The translations under genes and the position numbers were made by a program. The notes under the pieces were generated by a model. It searched no databases and had not been told where the DNA came from. It saw nothing but the letters and a program-made list of their open reading frames with translations. From Peptoniphilus stercorisuis (GTDB lineage: Bacteria > Bacillota > Clostridia > Tissierellales > Peptoniphilaceae): a stretch of 64,000 bases of DNA. Positions 1-9,105 of the stretch are shown piece after piece. The number at the start of each line of letters is the position of its first letter. Within the stretch, counting starts at the first letter, position 1. The stretch spans positions 45,476 through 109,475 of the forward strand of contig NZ_JAGGLJ010000007.1 in NCBI RefSeq assembly GCF_017874395.1, written 5' to 3'.

Positions 1-221
1 AAAATTACAGCTGGTATTGTTTCATTGTTATATCTTTCAATTGTTTCTGGTACTAAGGCTGCAAGTTGTTCTGTAATAAAGATTACTCCATATCCATCTC
101 TTGCAAGTGTATCTATTTTTCTTCTACACTCCATTGCTTCATAGGCAATATGAACATCTACACCTAAAGCTTTAAAAGCAAGTACTGAATCCTTATCTCC
201 AATTACTGCTATTTTATACAT
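1..221 (-). CDS. ntpG: V-type ATP synthase subunit F (partial, C-terminus outside window)
   Basis: About 73 residues are visible, starting MYKIAVIGDKDS at the ATG at 221 and running off the left edge. The small Rossmann-like fold of V/A-ATPase subunit F is recognisable from the IAVIGDKDS start, the later CRRKID segment and the GVIFITEQ strand. This subunit sits on the central rotor shaft and couples V1 catalysis to the membrane ring. The start lies inside the last codons of the subunit C gene (8-base overlap), which implies translational coupling and the usual C-F order. The catalytic A and B subunits would be expected just beyond the edge. The family call is firm; the 3' half cannot be judged. 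Confidence 0.9.
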   Translation of the reverse strand, partial: MYKIAVIGDKDSVLAFKALGVDVHIAYEAMECRRKIDTLARDGYGVIFITEQLAALVPETIERYNNETIPAVI

Positions 222-1215
222 AAGTTTCACGCAACCTTTCCCTAATGAAAGAAGATGATAGACCATTTAATTTAGAAACTAAAATTATTCTTATATTTTT
301 AATCTCTATTTCCTTTGCAATAATATATGCAAGTACTACCTCTGGTCCATAGGTAATTTTTTTAACTTCTTTTATTTGTTCTATAAAATAGTTATCTCTT
401 TCACGTTCAAATTTTGCAAGTGAGCCAGTCTCATTAAAGTACTCCACTCCAACTTTTGCAGCTTTATAAATCTTTTCATATTTAAATAATGTACTTTCAG
501 CTTCAATTTTTGAATTTAAATAGTCCTCATATTTTTCAGCTGGAATATTTCCACCATCAATGATTACCTTTCTTAAAAATTCAATATCACGGCCTTGAGC
601 TTGGCATCTTAAAATAGTCTTTAAATTTGTAAAATCTATTAAATCATTTATATATCTACTTACAAAATCTAAATCCATTTCATATGCAATTTCTTTTATC
701 TTTTTAAAATAAGCCTTATCTACATTTATATCTATAATCTGAGCATCATGAGTCTGTTCATATAGATTATAAGTTTCCATTACAACATCATAATAGTTGT
801 CATCATCAGAAATTCTCTTTCCAATACTTATTTCTTCTCTTAATCTTGGAAGATTAAAATCTCCAAATTCAATTATTATATGACTTAAATCCTCTCCTGA
901 TATTTGTTCTTTAACTATAACTTTAATATTATGATAATAATATTTTAAAGCTACTAAATCTACAATTTTTCTATCAGGTGAATGAGAATAAATTTCTTCT
1001 AAAAATATTAATTTTTCATTTTTAAGTGCTCTTTCATAATCTTGAGGTTTCTCTAGCTTTGCAATTTCCCTTTGATATACTGAATCACTTAAAAATCTTA
1101 AAGCTTCTTCAAGATCTCTTGCTTCTACTAATCTTTCCAAGTCCGCTTTATTAAGAAGCTTTTTTTCTAAAACTCTTATTGTAGCAGATAATTGGATAAA
1201 TTTATTTCTATCCAT
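214..1215 (-). CDS. ntpC: V-type ATP synthase subunit C
   Basis: The 333-residue protein matches the usual length of the C/d subunit. This funnel-shaped, mostly helical protein caps the rotor ring and receives the D-F shaft. It is rich in charged helices and has no membrane segment. The ATG at 1215 lies 9 bases after the subunit E stop, with AGGAGG just upstream. Its 3' end overlaps the subunit F start by 8 bases. The position between E and F is the standard order of bacterial V/A-ATPase operons. The name follows the Enterococcus hirae ntp scheme. Confidence 0.92.
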   Translation of the reverse strand: MDRNKFIQLSATIRVLEKKLLNKADLERLVEARDLEEALRFLSDSVYQREIAKLEKPQDYERALKNEKLIFLEEIYSHSPDRKIVDLVALKYYYHNIKVIVKEQISGEDLSHIIIEFGDFNLPRLREEISIGKRISDDDNYYDVVMETYNLYEQTHDAQIIDINVDKAYFKKIKEIAYEMDLDFVSRYINDLIDFTNLKTILRCQAQGRDIEFLRKVIIDGGNIPAEKYEDYLNSKIEAESTLFKYEKIYKAAKVGVEYFNETGSLAKFERERDNYFIEQIKEVKKITYGPEVVLAYIIAKEIEIKNIRIILVSKLNGLSSSFIRERLRETYV

Positions 1216-1224
1216 AACTACCTC

Positions 1225-1776
1225 CTAATTAAATAGCTTCTCAACAACTTCAAATTCTAAATCGCCCTTATTTGCATTTACAAGACTTGAAAACTCATTA
1301 TTATACATTACTTTTCCACTTAATATAGAAAAACCACTTTCTACTGTTTCATCAGATACTTTAATATTAAGATTTTCACTAAGAACTGCATCTTTGTATT
1401 TTTCAGGTACAAATAAAACAGCATCATCTTTTATATTTATATTTTTAAGTTTTTCTTTTAAATACTTTATATAATCCTCTGTACTTAAATTTTCAAGTTC
1501 TTTAATAGCTAGAGAAAATACTCTATCTACTACTTTTTCTTTAGCATCTAAAACTATATCTCTAGCTTCTAAATTTGCAGAAGACAGTGTCTTTTCAATA
1601 ACATCCTTAGCTTCAATAGATGCCTTATTTAATAACTTTTCAGCTTTTTTATTTGCCTCAAGTTCCTCTTTTTCTATAATAGTTTTTGCCTTTTCTTCAG
1701 CATTTTTTACTAATTCAACAGATTCTTTTTCAGCATCATTTATTATTTTTTCAGTAATATTTTCTAAATTAGACAC
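1225..1776 (-). CDS. ntpE: V-type ATP synthase subunit E
   Basis: The 183-residue protein has a long charged N-terminal helix (about residues 1-90, rich in E, K and A, coiled-coil-like). A compact C-terminal domain ending in VNANKGDLEFEVVEKLFN follows. This is the layout of the peripheral-stalk subunit E, which pairs with the G/H-type subunit to hold the catalytic head still while the rotor turns. The GFSILSGKVMYNNEFSSLV region is typical of the C-terminal domain that binds subunit B. The gene lies 12 bases after the proteolipid gene and 9 bases before subunit C. Confidence 0.92.
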   Translation of the reverse strand: MSNLENITEKIINDAEKESVELVKNAEEKAKTIIEKEELEANKKAEKLLNKASIEAKDVIEKTLSSANLEARDIVLDAKEKVVDRVFSLAIKELENLSTEDYIKYLKEKLKNINIKDDAVLFVPEKYKDAVLSENLNIKVSDETVESGFSILSGKVMYNNEFSSLVNANKGDLEFEVVEKLFN

Positions 1777-1788
1777 CTTATCAACCCC

Positions 1789-2265
<477 letters not shown>

Positions 2266-4215
2266 TTATTCCTCCTCAATATTAAAATATTTTGCTTTTT
2301 CAATCATTTCTCTAAAAGGGATTCCTCCACCTTCATAGAATTTATTAAACATCTCTACATATATAAGTCTTGCAGAGTGAACATATGCTGATAAATATGA
2401 TAAAAACATATTAAATAATTGGAATATTAAAAATACTAATACTCCCACAATTATTCCCACAATGCCTTTTTCCATTAAAATTCTAACTATTATATTAACT
2501 GCAATTGCAATAAATGAACCTGATAATGCAAGAGCCATAAGACGTAAATAAGAAACAAAATCTCCGAAATAAGATGTAATTCCATATAGAGAATAAATTC
2601 CCCAACCAATCTTACCTCCTATTGATTTTTCTTCACGTCCTCCAGTTAAGACTATTCCAAGCATACCAAGAATCATTACAATCTTTGAAATCCTTACAAC
2701 TAGTGGATTTATACCAACACTTGCATTTACAATTAAAACTATTACACCAACAAGTGCCATATACCAAAATCCAACATCATATAATGCATCAAGTGGTTTT
2801 TTGTCACGAATATCCATATATGCCTTTATTCCAAGAGCAAAGAATATGTGAATTCCACCAAATATAAGAGACATAAGTATCATTTCAATATAATCTGTTG
2901 CTGGATCTATAATATTTTTCAAAGGAATTATATCTCCAAAGAAAGAACCAAATATTAGTCCCCACATAATTGTAGATATTCCCAAATAATTAAAAAATGT
3001 TATAAACTTTCTTTTCTTTTCATCTAGATTAAATTTCTTTAGAGCAAAAAGTGTTCCAAAGAAAAGTAATAATCCATATCCTAAATCTCCAACCATAATT
3101 CCTGCAAATATACAATAAAATGGTGCAAAAAGTGGTGTTGGATCTATTTCATTATATCTAGGCATAGAATACATTTCTGTAAGTGATTCAAAAGCTCCTG
3201 CAAACTTCTTATTTTTAAGCATTATTGGTACCTTTGGATCATCAATATCTGCTTCATTTAATTCTATATAATAATTATTCTGAAGTATTTCATCTAATAA
3301 ACTTAAAAATTCTTTTTCTCTATCTAAAGGGATATATCCCTCAATAAGATCAACCTGTTCAGTCTTTAAAAAGTTTTCACTAGCTGCATATCTAAGTTTA
3401 GCATTTCTTAGATACTCATAATAAATTCTAAAGTTTTCTAATTGATCAAATCTCTTAAAAATACAATCATCAATTTCAACAATTTTTGTTTTTCTAAGAC
3501 GTTTTTCTTCCTCTAAGAAGACAATTTTATCCTTAACTAATTTATCAACCTTTAAAATACTTTGTGAAAAACCATTTTTTCTCATTGCATCTTCAAGCTC
3601 ATCACTTTCATCAATAGATGCAATAATAGCTAAATAAGTCATTTTTAAAGCTTTACTAATTTCAACAACCTCAGTTAACTCTAAATCTTTAATATCACTA
3701 TAAAAATCAGGAAGATATTTACTTGGAATTGTTCCAATACTTATCTTCGTATTTTTAAAATTATCCATTTCAGATAACTGAACTGGAAGTGCCTCCCATG
3801 GTTTAAGTTCAGAAATTTGTGCATCTAAAGACTGTATTTCTTGCTCGAAAGAAACTCTTTTTTCACTTAATTCATAAAGCTCATCATAGTATTTATTAAA
3901 ATCAAATGCCTCTGCTTTTTCTGTAAGTTCTAAAAGAGTATAGGATTTATTTCCTTCTTTTAAATTTTGTATTGCACCTTTTTTTGCTTCAAACCTTCTT
4001 AAAAGATTAATCGCCCAAGTTGCCTTTGCAATATCCTCATCAATCTTTAGAAGCTTATCTGGTATTTCTACCTCTTCTAAAAACTCGATTTCGTCCTCAC
4101 TTTTTTCTAGATCATTAAAATGTACATACTTGAATTTTTGAAGAGCCTTTAATAGATATTCTCGATTTGAGTCAAAAGAATATAAGTTGAATTTATTCAT
4201 TTTAACTATTGCCAT
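2266..4215 (-). CDS. ntpI: V-type ATP synthase subunit I
   Basis: The 649 residues match the a/I subunit family. The soluble N-terminal half (about 1-330) has long charged coiled-coil stretches. The membrane C-terminal half has about seven to eight hydrophobic segments, starting near PLFAPFYCIFAGIMVGDLGYG. The segment ITSYFGDFVSYLRLMALALSG near residue 560 carries the conserved Arg that faces the proteolipid glutamate during ion transfer. Subunit I forms the ion half-channels and anchors the peripheral stalks. The start overlaps the upstream stalk gene by 14 bases. Confidence 0.95.
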   Translation of the reverse strand: MAIVKMNKFNLYSFDSNREYLLKALQKFKYVHFNDLEKSEDEIEFLEEVEIPDKLLKIDEDIAKATWAINLLRRFEAKKGAIQNLKEGNKSYTLLELTEKAEAFDFNKYYDELYELSEKRVSFEQEIQSLDAQISELKPWEALPVQLSEMDNFKNTKISIGTIPSKYLPDFYSDIKDLELTEVVEISKALKMTYLAIIASIDESDELEDAMRKNGFSQSILKVDKLVKDKIVFLEEEKRLRKTKIVEIDDCIFKRFDQLENFRIYYEYLRNAKLRYAASENFLKTEQVDLIEGYIPLDREKEFLSLLDEILQNNYYIELNEADIDDPKVPIMLKNKKFAGAFESLTEMYSMPRYNEIDPTPLFAPFYCIFAGIMVGDLGYGLLLFFGTLFALKKFNLDEKKRKFITFFNYLGISTIMWGLIFGSFFGDIIPLKNIIDPATDYIEMILMSLIFGGIHIFFALGIKAYMDIRDKKPLDALYDVGFWYMALVGVIVLIVNASVGINPLVVRISKIVMILGMLGIVLTGGREEKSIGGKIGWGIYSLYGITSYFGDFVSYLRLMALALSGSFIAIAVNIIVRILMEKGIVGIIVGVLVFLIFQLFNMFLSYLSAYVHSARLIYVEMFNKFYEGGGIPFREMIEKAKYFNIEEE

Positions 4216-4528
4216 TATCTATCACAACCCTTTTTATGACTAAGTTTACAATTTCCGATAAATTTTCATCAGATATTTTAGAAATTTTCTCTGCATCTTC
4301 TTTTGATTTCTTAATTATTGGTTCTGCAGATAAGTTCCCCTCTTCTTTTGCTTTTTCAAGAATTTCACTTCTCTTTTCATAAGCATTTTCTAAAATTTTA
4401 TTTGCCTTTTCTTTTGCTGTCACATTAGCAACGCCAAGAATTTTTTCCACATCATCTTTTGCTAAAGATAATTTATTACGAGCAAAATCCTCAGCCTCTT
4501 TTACTTTTACTATCGCTTCAACTGACAC
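4202..4528 (-). CDS. ntpF: V-type ATPase peripheral stalk subunit G/H
   Basis: The 108 residues are almost entirely one charged helix rich in A, K and E, with no hydrophobic segment, as expected for the G/H-type stalk subunit that pairs with subunit E. It is first in the operon; in E. hirae this position is called ntpF. The start is GTG at 4528 behind a very strong ribosome site (GGGAGGTGATTAG), so translation of the whole operon is probably efficient. The family has weak sequence conservation, so the call rests on length, coiled-coil character and position. Confidence 0.85.
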   Translation of the reverse strand: MSVEAIVKVKEAEDFARNKLSLAKDDVEKILGVANVTAKEKANKILENAYEKRSEILEKAKEEGNLSAEPIIKKSKEDAEKISKISDENLSEIVNLVIKRVVIDNGNS

Positions 4529-4842
4529 CTAATCACCTCCCAAAACTAAATTATGAATAAATTTTGTTTTCGCCTAAAAAACAATTATAAAATTCATTAC
4601 ATAATAATTACCCAATTTACTCTAATAACCTATACAATTTAAGAAAACTACTATAATTTTTTTTAAAAATAACGTTTTTTTGAGAATTTTTTATTAAATA
4701 GTATTTATTTTAATATTTAATTTAATACTTTAATTAATTATCCATAGATATAACAATATACTTGTTTATGAATTATATTCATAATTCTATCTCTTTAGTT
4801 ATTTATTAAGAAAGAAGTTTTTGATATATTATTTTTTTGCAA
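4529..4842. other. AT-rich intergenic region upstream of the V-ATPase operon
   Basis: These 314 bases hold no ORF of note. On the minus strand a TATAAT-like hexamer near 4584-4589 could be a -10 box for the V-ATPase operon, but I see no clear -35 at the right spacing. The rest is A/T runs. I recognise no riboswitch or repeat. Confidence 0.5.
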
Positions 4843-4870
4843 TAAAAAAAGATGTCTAAGACATCTTTTA
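4843..4870 (-). terminator. Intrinsic terminator after the LCP gene
   Basis: The perfect inverted repeat AGATGTC/GACATCT with a short loop (4850-4866) is followed on the minus strand by a run of seven T. It overlaps the stop region of the LCP gene. Confidence 0.85.
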
Positions 4871-5929
4871 TTTTTTATTTATCTTTTTAATTTCAGTTTC
4901 TTTTACATCTTCAGTAATATCTTTAGCTTCAGAATTTTCTTCTTCTATTACATTTTCAGGAAATCCATGTACAATTTCTCTTGCCTTAATTGGATCTACT
5001 ATATAGAAGGATAAATCATATTTACCTTGTTTCATCATCTTTGCATATCCATCAACTGTTGCTGTGTGAATATCTTCTCTATTTAAAGATAAACCATAAT
5101 ATGCAAGTTTTGAAATTTCTCCATAATTTAAATCTGTCTCTACATATTTATCTACAATATCTAATAGTTTTGGAACTTTTAATATTATAGCTGGAGTTTT
5201 TAATTTATCAAATAATTTTAAAAGAAAATCTTGTTGAGCACCTATTCTTCCTATATCTTGATTTGAATAAGCCTTTCTAGTTCTTAAATAGGCAACAGCT
5301 CCTGCTCCATCTAAGTGATTTTCTCCTCTTTTAAGATCTACTACAAGAGGTGGCACAACCCAATTATCTTCATAATGATAATCATCATGTTCCCAATTTA
5401 TATCTATTCCACCTACTGCATCTACAACACCAACTACTGCCTTATAATCAACTATTCCATAGTGATCAATCTTCACATCAAAGAAATCTTCTATTGTCTT
5501 TACTGTAAGACCTATTCCTCCACCTGGATAGACTTTGTCATTAAAAGCAGAGTTTACTTTATTTTTATCAAATCCATGTATTCTAATATAAGAATCTCTT
5601 GGTATTGACACTATTTGAGCCTTATCATTTTTTGGATCAAGTGTTACAAGCATCATAGTATCTGTTCTCATTCCATTTTCTTCTTCTGATGCATCAAGTG
5701 TTGCAGATTTATCTACTCCTAAAACTAAAATTCTAAGAGGATTATCTCCATCAAAAACTTTTACATTTTCATTTACTTTATTAACATTTTTTGCCTGTTC
5801 TTCACTTTCATTTACTACTTTATCTAATCCCTTATTGCCACTACTTGGCTTAATTGCATGTGTAAATACAACAAGACCACTTAAGCAGGCAACACTTAGA
5901 ATAATAAAGATTCTGTATATATGTTTCAA
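4868..5929 (-). CDS. LytR-CpsA-Psr (LCP) family cell-wall glycopolymer ligase
   Basis: The 353 residues begin with a single N-terminal membrane segment (about 8-25), followed by an extracellular LCP domain. Hallmarks are LRILVLGVDKS, the DTMMLVTLDP strand, PRDSYIRIHGFDKNKVNSAF, and the Arg-rich RTRKAYSNQDIGRIGAQQ that binds the polyprenyl pyrophosphate. LCP enzymes attach teichoic acids or capsular polymers to peptidoglycan. The start is TTG at 5929, with GAGGTGG eight bases upstream. The last 25 residues are a charged tail of low complexity. The polymer transferred cannot be read from sequence. Confidence 0.92.
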   Translation of the reverse strand: MKHIYRIFIILSVACLSGLVVFTHAIKPSSGNKGLDKVVNESEEQAKNVNKVNENVKVFDGDNPLRILVLGVDKSATLDASEEENGMRTDTMMLVTLDPKNDKAQIVSIPRDSYIRIHGFDKNKVNSAFNDKVYPGGGIGLTVKTIEDFFDVKIDHYGIVDYKAVVGVVDAVGGIDINWEHDDYHYEDNWVVPPLVVDLKRGENHLDGAGAVAYLRTRKAYSNQDIGRIGAQQDFLLKLFDKLKTPAIILKVPKLLDIVDKYVETDLNYGEISKLAYYGLSLNREDIHTATVDGYAKMMKQGKYDLSFYIVDPIKAREIVHGFPENVIEEENSEAKDITEDVKETEIKKINKK

Positions 5930-5949
5930 AATACCACCTCAAATATGTA

Positions 5950-6195
5950 TTATAGAAATAACTTTAAAATTACTAAGGCAATTACTCCTGGAAGTCCAAA
6001 AAATCCAACTAAAAATGATGTTATTGGATTAATTATAATAGTAAGTCCAAAACCTGAAAAAATTAGATTAAAAATATATAATGCTATTACACCTACTAAA
6101 ATATTTATAAGTAATTTTACAATGATCTTAACTGATTTTAAAAAAATTCCTGCTAGAAATATAGCAGTTATTGCACCTAAAATTAAGGCTATCAT
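5950..6195 (-). CDS. BofA-like small membrane protein (pro-sigma-K processing inhibitor family)
   Basis: The 81-residue protein is very hydrophobic, with two to three membrane segments. The C-terminal motif NPITSFLVGFFGLPGVIALV is the most conserved part of the BofA family. In Bacillus, BofA restrains the SpoIVFB protease during sporulation, but the family is also widespread in non-sporulating Firmicutes, where the role is unknown. The ATG at 6195 follows GAGGTGAAAAT. It lies 20 bases upstream of the LCP gene and is probably co-transcribed with it. Confidence 0.8.
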   Translation of the reverse strand: MIALILGAITAIFLAGIFLKSVKIIVKLLINILVGVIALYIFNLIFSGFGLTIIINPITSFLVGFFGLPGVIALVILKLFL

Positions 6196-6278
6196 ATTTT
6201 CACCTCATAACTAATAAATTATATCATTATTTAAATTAATTTTAAACTCTTTATAGTATAATTGAAGTGGTGATTAAA

Positions 6279-6716
6279 ATGAAGATATTTTTAGATGCAG
6301 ATGCATCTCCTGTTACAGAAGATGTAATTCATATTGCATCAAATAAAAACATACCACTAACTATAGTAAAGAATTATTCACAAAATATTTCATCAGATTA
6401 TCCTGAGATAATAAGTGTGGATATTGACAAGGAGTCTGCTGATTTATATATTGTAAATCACTTAAACAAAAATGACTTAGTAATAACCCAAGACAGAGGT
6501 CTTTCTGCACTTTGCATTGGAAAGGGATCCTATGTTATGGATTTTTTTGGAAACCTTGTAAATAATGATAATATTGATGTATATCTTGGCATTCGCCATG
6601 TGAATACAGTTCTAAGAAAACAGGGTATATATTCTAAGAATAAAAAAAGAAATAAAAAAGATAATCTTTTATTTAAACAAAATTTAATTGATTTCTTGGA
6701 GGAAAAAAACTTATGA
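6279..6716 (+). CDS. YaiI/YqxD (UPF0178) family protein
   Basis: The 145 residues start MKIFLDADASPV, the N-terminal signature of the UPF0178 family. The fold is PIN/NYN-like, with acidic residues D6, D8 and later QDRGLSALC forming a likely metal site. I prefer the ATG at 6279. The in-frame GTG codons at 6267 and 6270 lie inside the GTGGTGA ribosome-binding sequence. The biochemical function of the family is not established. It overlaps the next gene by 4 bases (ATGA). Confidence 0.85.
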   Translation: MKIFLDADASPVTEDVIHIASNKNIPLTIVKNYSQNISSDYPEIISVDIDKESADLYIVNHLNKNDLVITQDRGLSALCIGKGSYVMDFFGNLVNNDNIDVYLGIRHVNTVLRKQGIYSKNKKRNKKDNLLFKQNLIDFLEEKNL

Positions 6717-6988
6717 TAACACTATTTATATCAGATAAATGTTCTAATAGTAAAAAAGCTATTGAAGCTTTTCAAAATTCAAACTTAAATTACGAAACAA
6801 TTAATATAACTGAGAATATGGATAATTTAAGATACTTCTTACACTTTAGAGATAGTTCAAAATTCTTTAAAACTACAAGAAGACAAAACAAAGTTGGTAT
6901 TCCAACAATTATGATTAATAATGGTGAACATTTTATTGAATTTAATGATAGTATTAATTTAGATAATCTTGAAAAATTTAATAAATAA
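6713..6988 (+). CDS. Small thioredoxin/glutaredoxin-fold protein
   Basis: The 91 residues open ITLFISDKCSNSKKAIEAF, which resembles the beta-strand plus active-site helix of glutaredoxins, and carry a cis-Pro-like VGIPTIMINNGE. The usual CxxC is reduced to CSNS, so only the N-terminal cysteine remains; a monothiol role or loss of redox function is possible. It is translationally coupled (ATGA) to the YaiI-like gene. The fold assignment is moderately sure and the function is unknown. Confidence 0.65.
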   Translation: MITLFISDKCSNSKKAIEAFQNSNLNYETINITENMDNLRYFLHFRDSSKFFKTTRRQNKVGIPTIMINNGEHFIEFNDSINLDNLEKFNK

Positions 6989-6992
6989 AAAG

Positions 6993-7020
6993 AAATAAAT
7001 GGTGAATTCACCATTTATTT
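6993..7020. terminator. Bidirectional terminator
   Basis: The long palindrome AAATAAATGGTG/CACCATTTATTT has A/T runs on both sides and lies between convergent genes. It can end transcripts from both directions. Confidence 0.85.
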
Positions 7021-7653
7021 TTTTAATTTAGCAGATTCTAATATAATATTTACAATATCTTCAAAGGAATATTTAGAAGAATTTATAATTAAATCATATT
7101 CATCTCCCATTCCCCATTCTCCATTTGTAAATCTATTATAGTGATTTTTTCTTCTTAAATCTTTTTTTCTCATTTTATATATAGCTTTTTCATCAGTTGA
7201 ATCATAAAACTCCATTAATCTATTAATTCTAAACTCTTCATCTGCCGATATAAAAACATTAAATATATTGTCATATTCTCTTAAAACATAATTTGAGCAT
7301 TTTCCCATAATTATACAAGAACCACTTTTTGCAAAATCTCTTATAGTCTTTGAATTTGCAAGAAAAGCAGCATCTACATTTGTTATATCTTCTTGTGAAT
7401 AAGAATAGTTTTCTCTATATAAATCATAAATAGTTCCTTGTAAAAAGGAATCTTCCTTAGAAATATTATCAGGATTTACCTTACCTTCTAGGGTTTTAAG
7501 CTCTATTAAATTCTCATCATATAGAGGTATATTTAATTTTTTACTTAATAAATTTGCTATTTCATATCCACCACTGCCATGTTGTCTGTCAATAGTATAT
7601 ATTGTATTTTTATTTTTTGGATTACCTCTTATTAAATCTTCTAAAAAACCCAT
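7015..7653 (-). CDS. Cytidylate kinase-like family protein
   Basis: The 212 residues belong to the cytidylate-kinase-like (AAA/P-loop-related) group. YTIDRQHGSGGYEIANLL is the phosphate-binding loop and helix. Downstream FISADEEFRINRLMEFY and the KDLRRKNHYNRFT lid region fit the family. True CMP kinase uses GxxGxGKS; here the loop is HGSGGYE, so the substrate is uncertain. I chose the ATG at 7653, seven bases after AGGGG, over the ATG at 7659, which is too close to that site. Confidence 0.8.
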   Translation of the reverse strand: MGFLEDLIRGNPKNKNTIYTIDRQHGSGGYEIANLLSKKLNIPLYDENLIELKTLEGKVNPDNISKEDSFLQGTIYDLYRENYSYSQEDITNVDAAFLANSKTIRDFAKSGSCIIMGKCSNYVLREYDNIFNVFISADEEFRINRLMEFYDSTDEKAIYKMRKKDLRRKNHYNRFTNGEWGMGDEYDLIINSSKYSFEDIVNIILESAKLKK

Positions 7654-7761
7654 AGTCATTCCCCTCTTTCTTCTTACATTATGCCATAAAGAATAAACTT
7701 TTATGTATAATCTATTTGAAAAAAGTCAAAGATACATTTAAGAATTAATTAAATTAGAATA

Positions 7762-9105
7762 TTACTTCATTAATTTTCTAATTATACTCACTTTATCCTT
7801 CTTTGGCGGATATCTAAGCATAATTTCTGGAAAATAATTTTTATCTAAAATACTCTTACTTCTAGAAAAAGTATAAAAGCTATATTTACCATGATATTTT
7901 CCAAAACCACTTTCTCCATTTCCTCCAAAGGGAAGATTTGGATTTGAAAGATGCACTATCGTATCATTAACACAGCCTCCACCAAAGGAGATATTCTTCA
8001 TTACTTTATTTACAAAATTTTTATTCTTTGAAAAAACATATAATGCAAGAGATACATCTTTTTTATTTAGTTCTTCAATTACATCATCTATATCATCATA
8101 TAAAATAATTGGAAGTATTGGCCCAAAAATTTCCTCTTTCATAGAAGGACTATCAAAGGATGCTAAAAATATATGAGGAGCTATTTTTAAATCTTCACGA
8201 CTACAAATAAGCTCTTGTTTTTCCTTAATTAAAATATTAATTAATCTATTATATTCCTTAACATTTACTATCTTGCCATAGTCCTTAGAATTCATTATGT
8301 CTTTTCCATAAAATTCCTCTAAAGCCCTTAATAATTCTTTATATAACTCTTGATAAATACTCCTTTTACATAAAATATAATCAACAGCTACACAGGTTTG
8401 TCCACAATTTAAAAACTTACCCCAAACAATTCTATTTGCAGCAACTTTTAAATCAATATTATCATCTACAATACAAGGACTTTTTCCACCAAGTTCAAGA
8501 ACTATTGGAGTTAAATCTAAAGCAGCTTTTTCATAGACTTTTTTACCAGTTACTTTTCCACCTGTAAAAAATATAAAATCATACTTTTCATTCATTACTC
8601 TTTCATTTACGCCAATATCACCTTTTTCAACCTTTACAAAATCTTCACTAAATATATTAAGAATAATTTCTTCTATAATTAAAGATGTGTATTTACTTGA
8701 TGAAGATGTCTTAATAACTGCAACATTTCCTGCTGCAATTGCTCCAGCAAGAGGAACAATAGAAAGATTAAAAGGATAATTCCAAGGACTTATTATTAAA
8801 ACTAGTCCATGAGGTTCATATTTTATATAACTTTTTGATCTAAAATTAATAATAGATGTAGATACATTTTTATTCTTCATTAATTTTTTTAAATTTTTAA
8901 TCAAATAATTAATTTCAATTAAGCTAAAAGAAACCTCACTTATTTCCGATTCAAAATCACTTTTCCCAAGATCTTTATATAGTGCTTCATTAATTTTATC
9001 TCTGTATTTTATTATTTCATCTCTTAACTTTTTTAAGGCCTCTATTCTAAATTCATAGTCCCTTGTAATATTACTTTTATAAAATTCTCTTAAATTATCA
9101 TACAT
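7762..9105 (-). CDS. Aldehyde dehydrogenase (class-3-like)
   Basis: The 447 residues match the short ALDH3 branch. NAD(P)-binding and catalytic motifs are visible: ISPWNYPFNLS, the general-base glutamate in LELGGKSPCIVDD, and the catalytic cysteine in NCGQTCVAVDY. The C-terminal GFGKYHGKYSFYTFSRSKSIL is typical of ALDH3 enzymes that oxidise fatty or aromatic aldehydes. Its ATG overlaps the CorA stop by one base (TAATG), so it is the third gene of the DMT-CorA-ALDH operon. The physiological aldehyde is unknown. Confidence 0.92.
   Translation of the reverse strand: MYDNLREFYKSNITRDYEFRIEALKKLRDEIIKYRDKINEALYKDLGKSDFESEISEVSFSLIEINYLIKNLKKLMKNKNVSTSIINFRSKSYIKYEPHGLVLIISPWNYPFNLSIVPLAGAIAAGNVAVIKTSSSSKYTSLIIEEIILNIFSEDFVKVEKGDIGVNERVMNEKYDFIFFTGGKVTGKKVYEKAALDLTPIVLELGGKSPCIVDDNIDLKVAANRIVWGKFLNCGQTCVAVDYILCKRSIYQELYKELLRALEEFYGKDIMNSKDYGKIVNVKEYNRLINILIKEKQELICSREDLKIAPHIFLASFDSPSMKEEIFGPILPIILYDDIDDVIEELNKKDVSLALYVFSKNKNFVNKVMKNISFGGGCVNDTIVHLSNPNLPFGGNGESGFGKYHGKYSFYTFSRSKSILDKNYFPEIMLRYPPKKDKVSIIRKLMK

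Noticed and set aside
6790..7014. Minus-strand 74-residue ORF
   Set aside because: It is antisense to the thioredoxin-fold gene and lies across a terminator.
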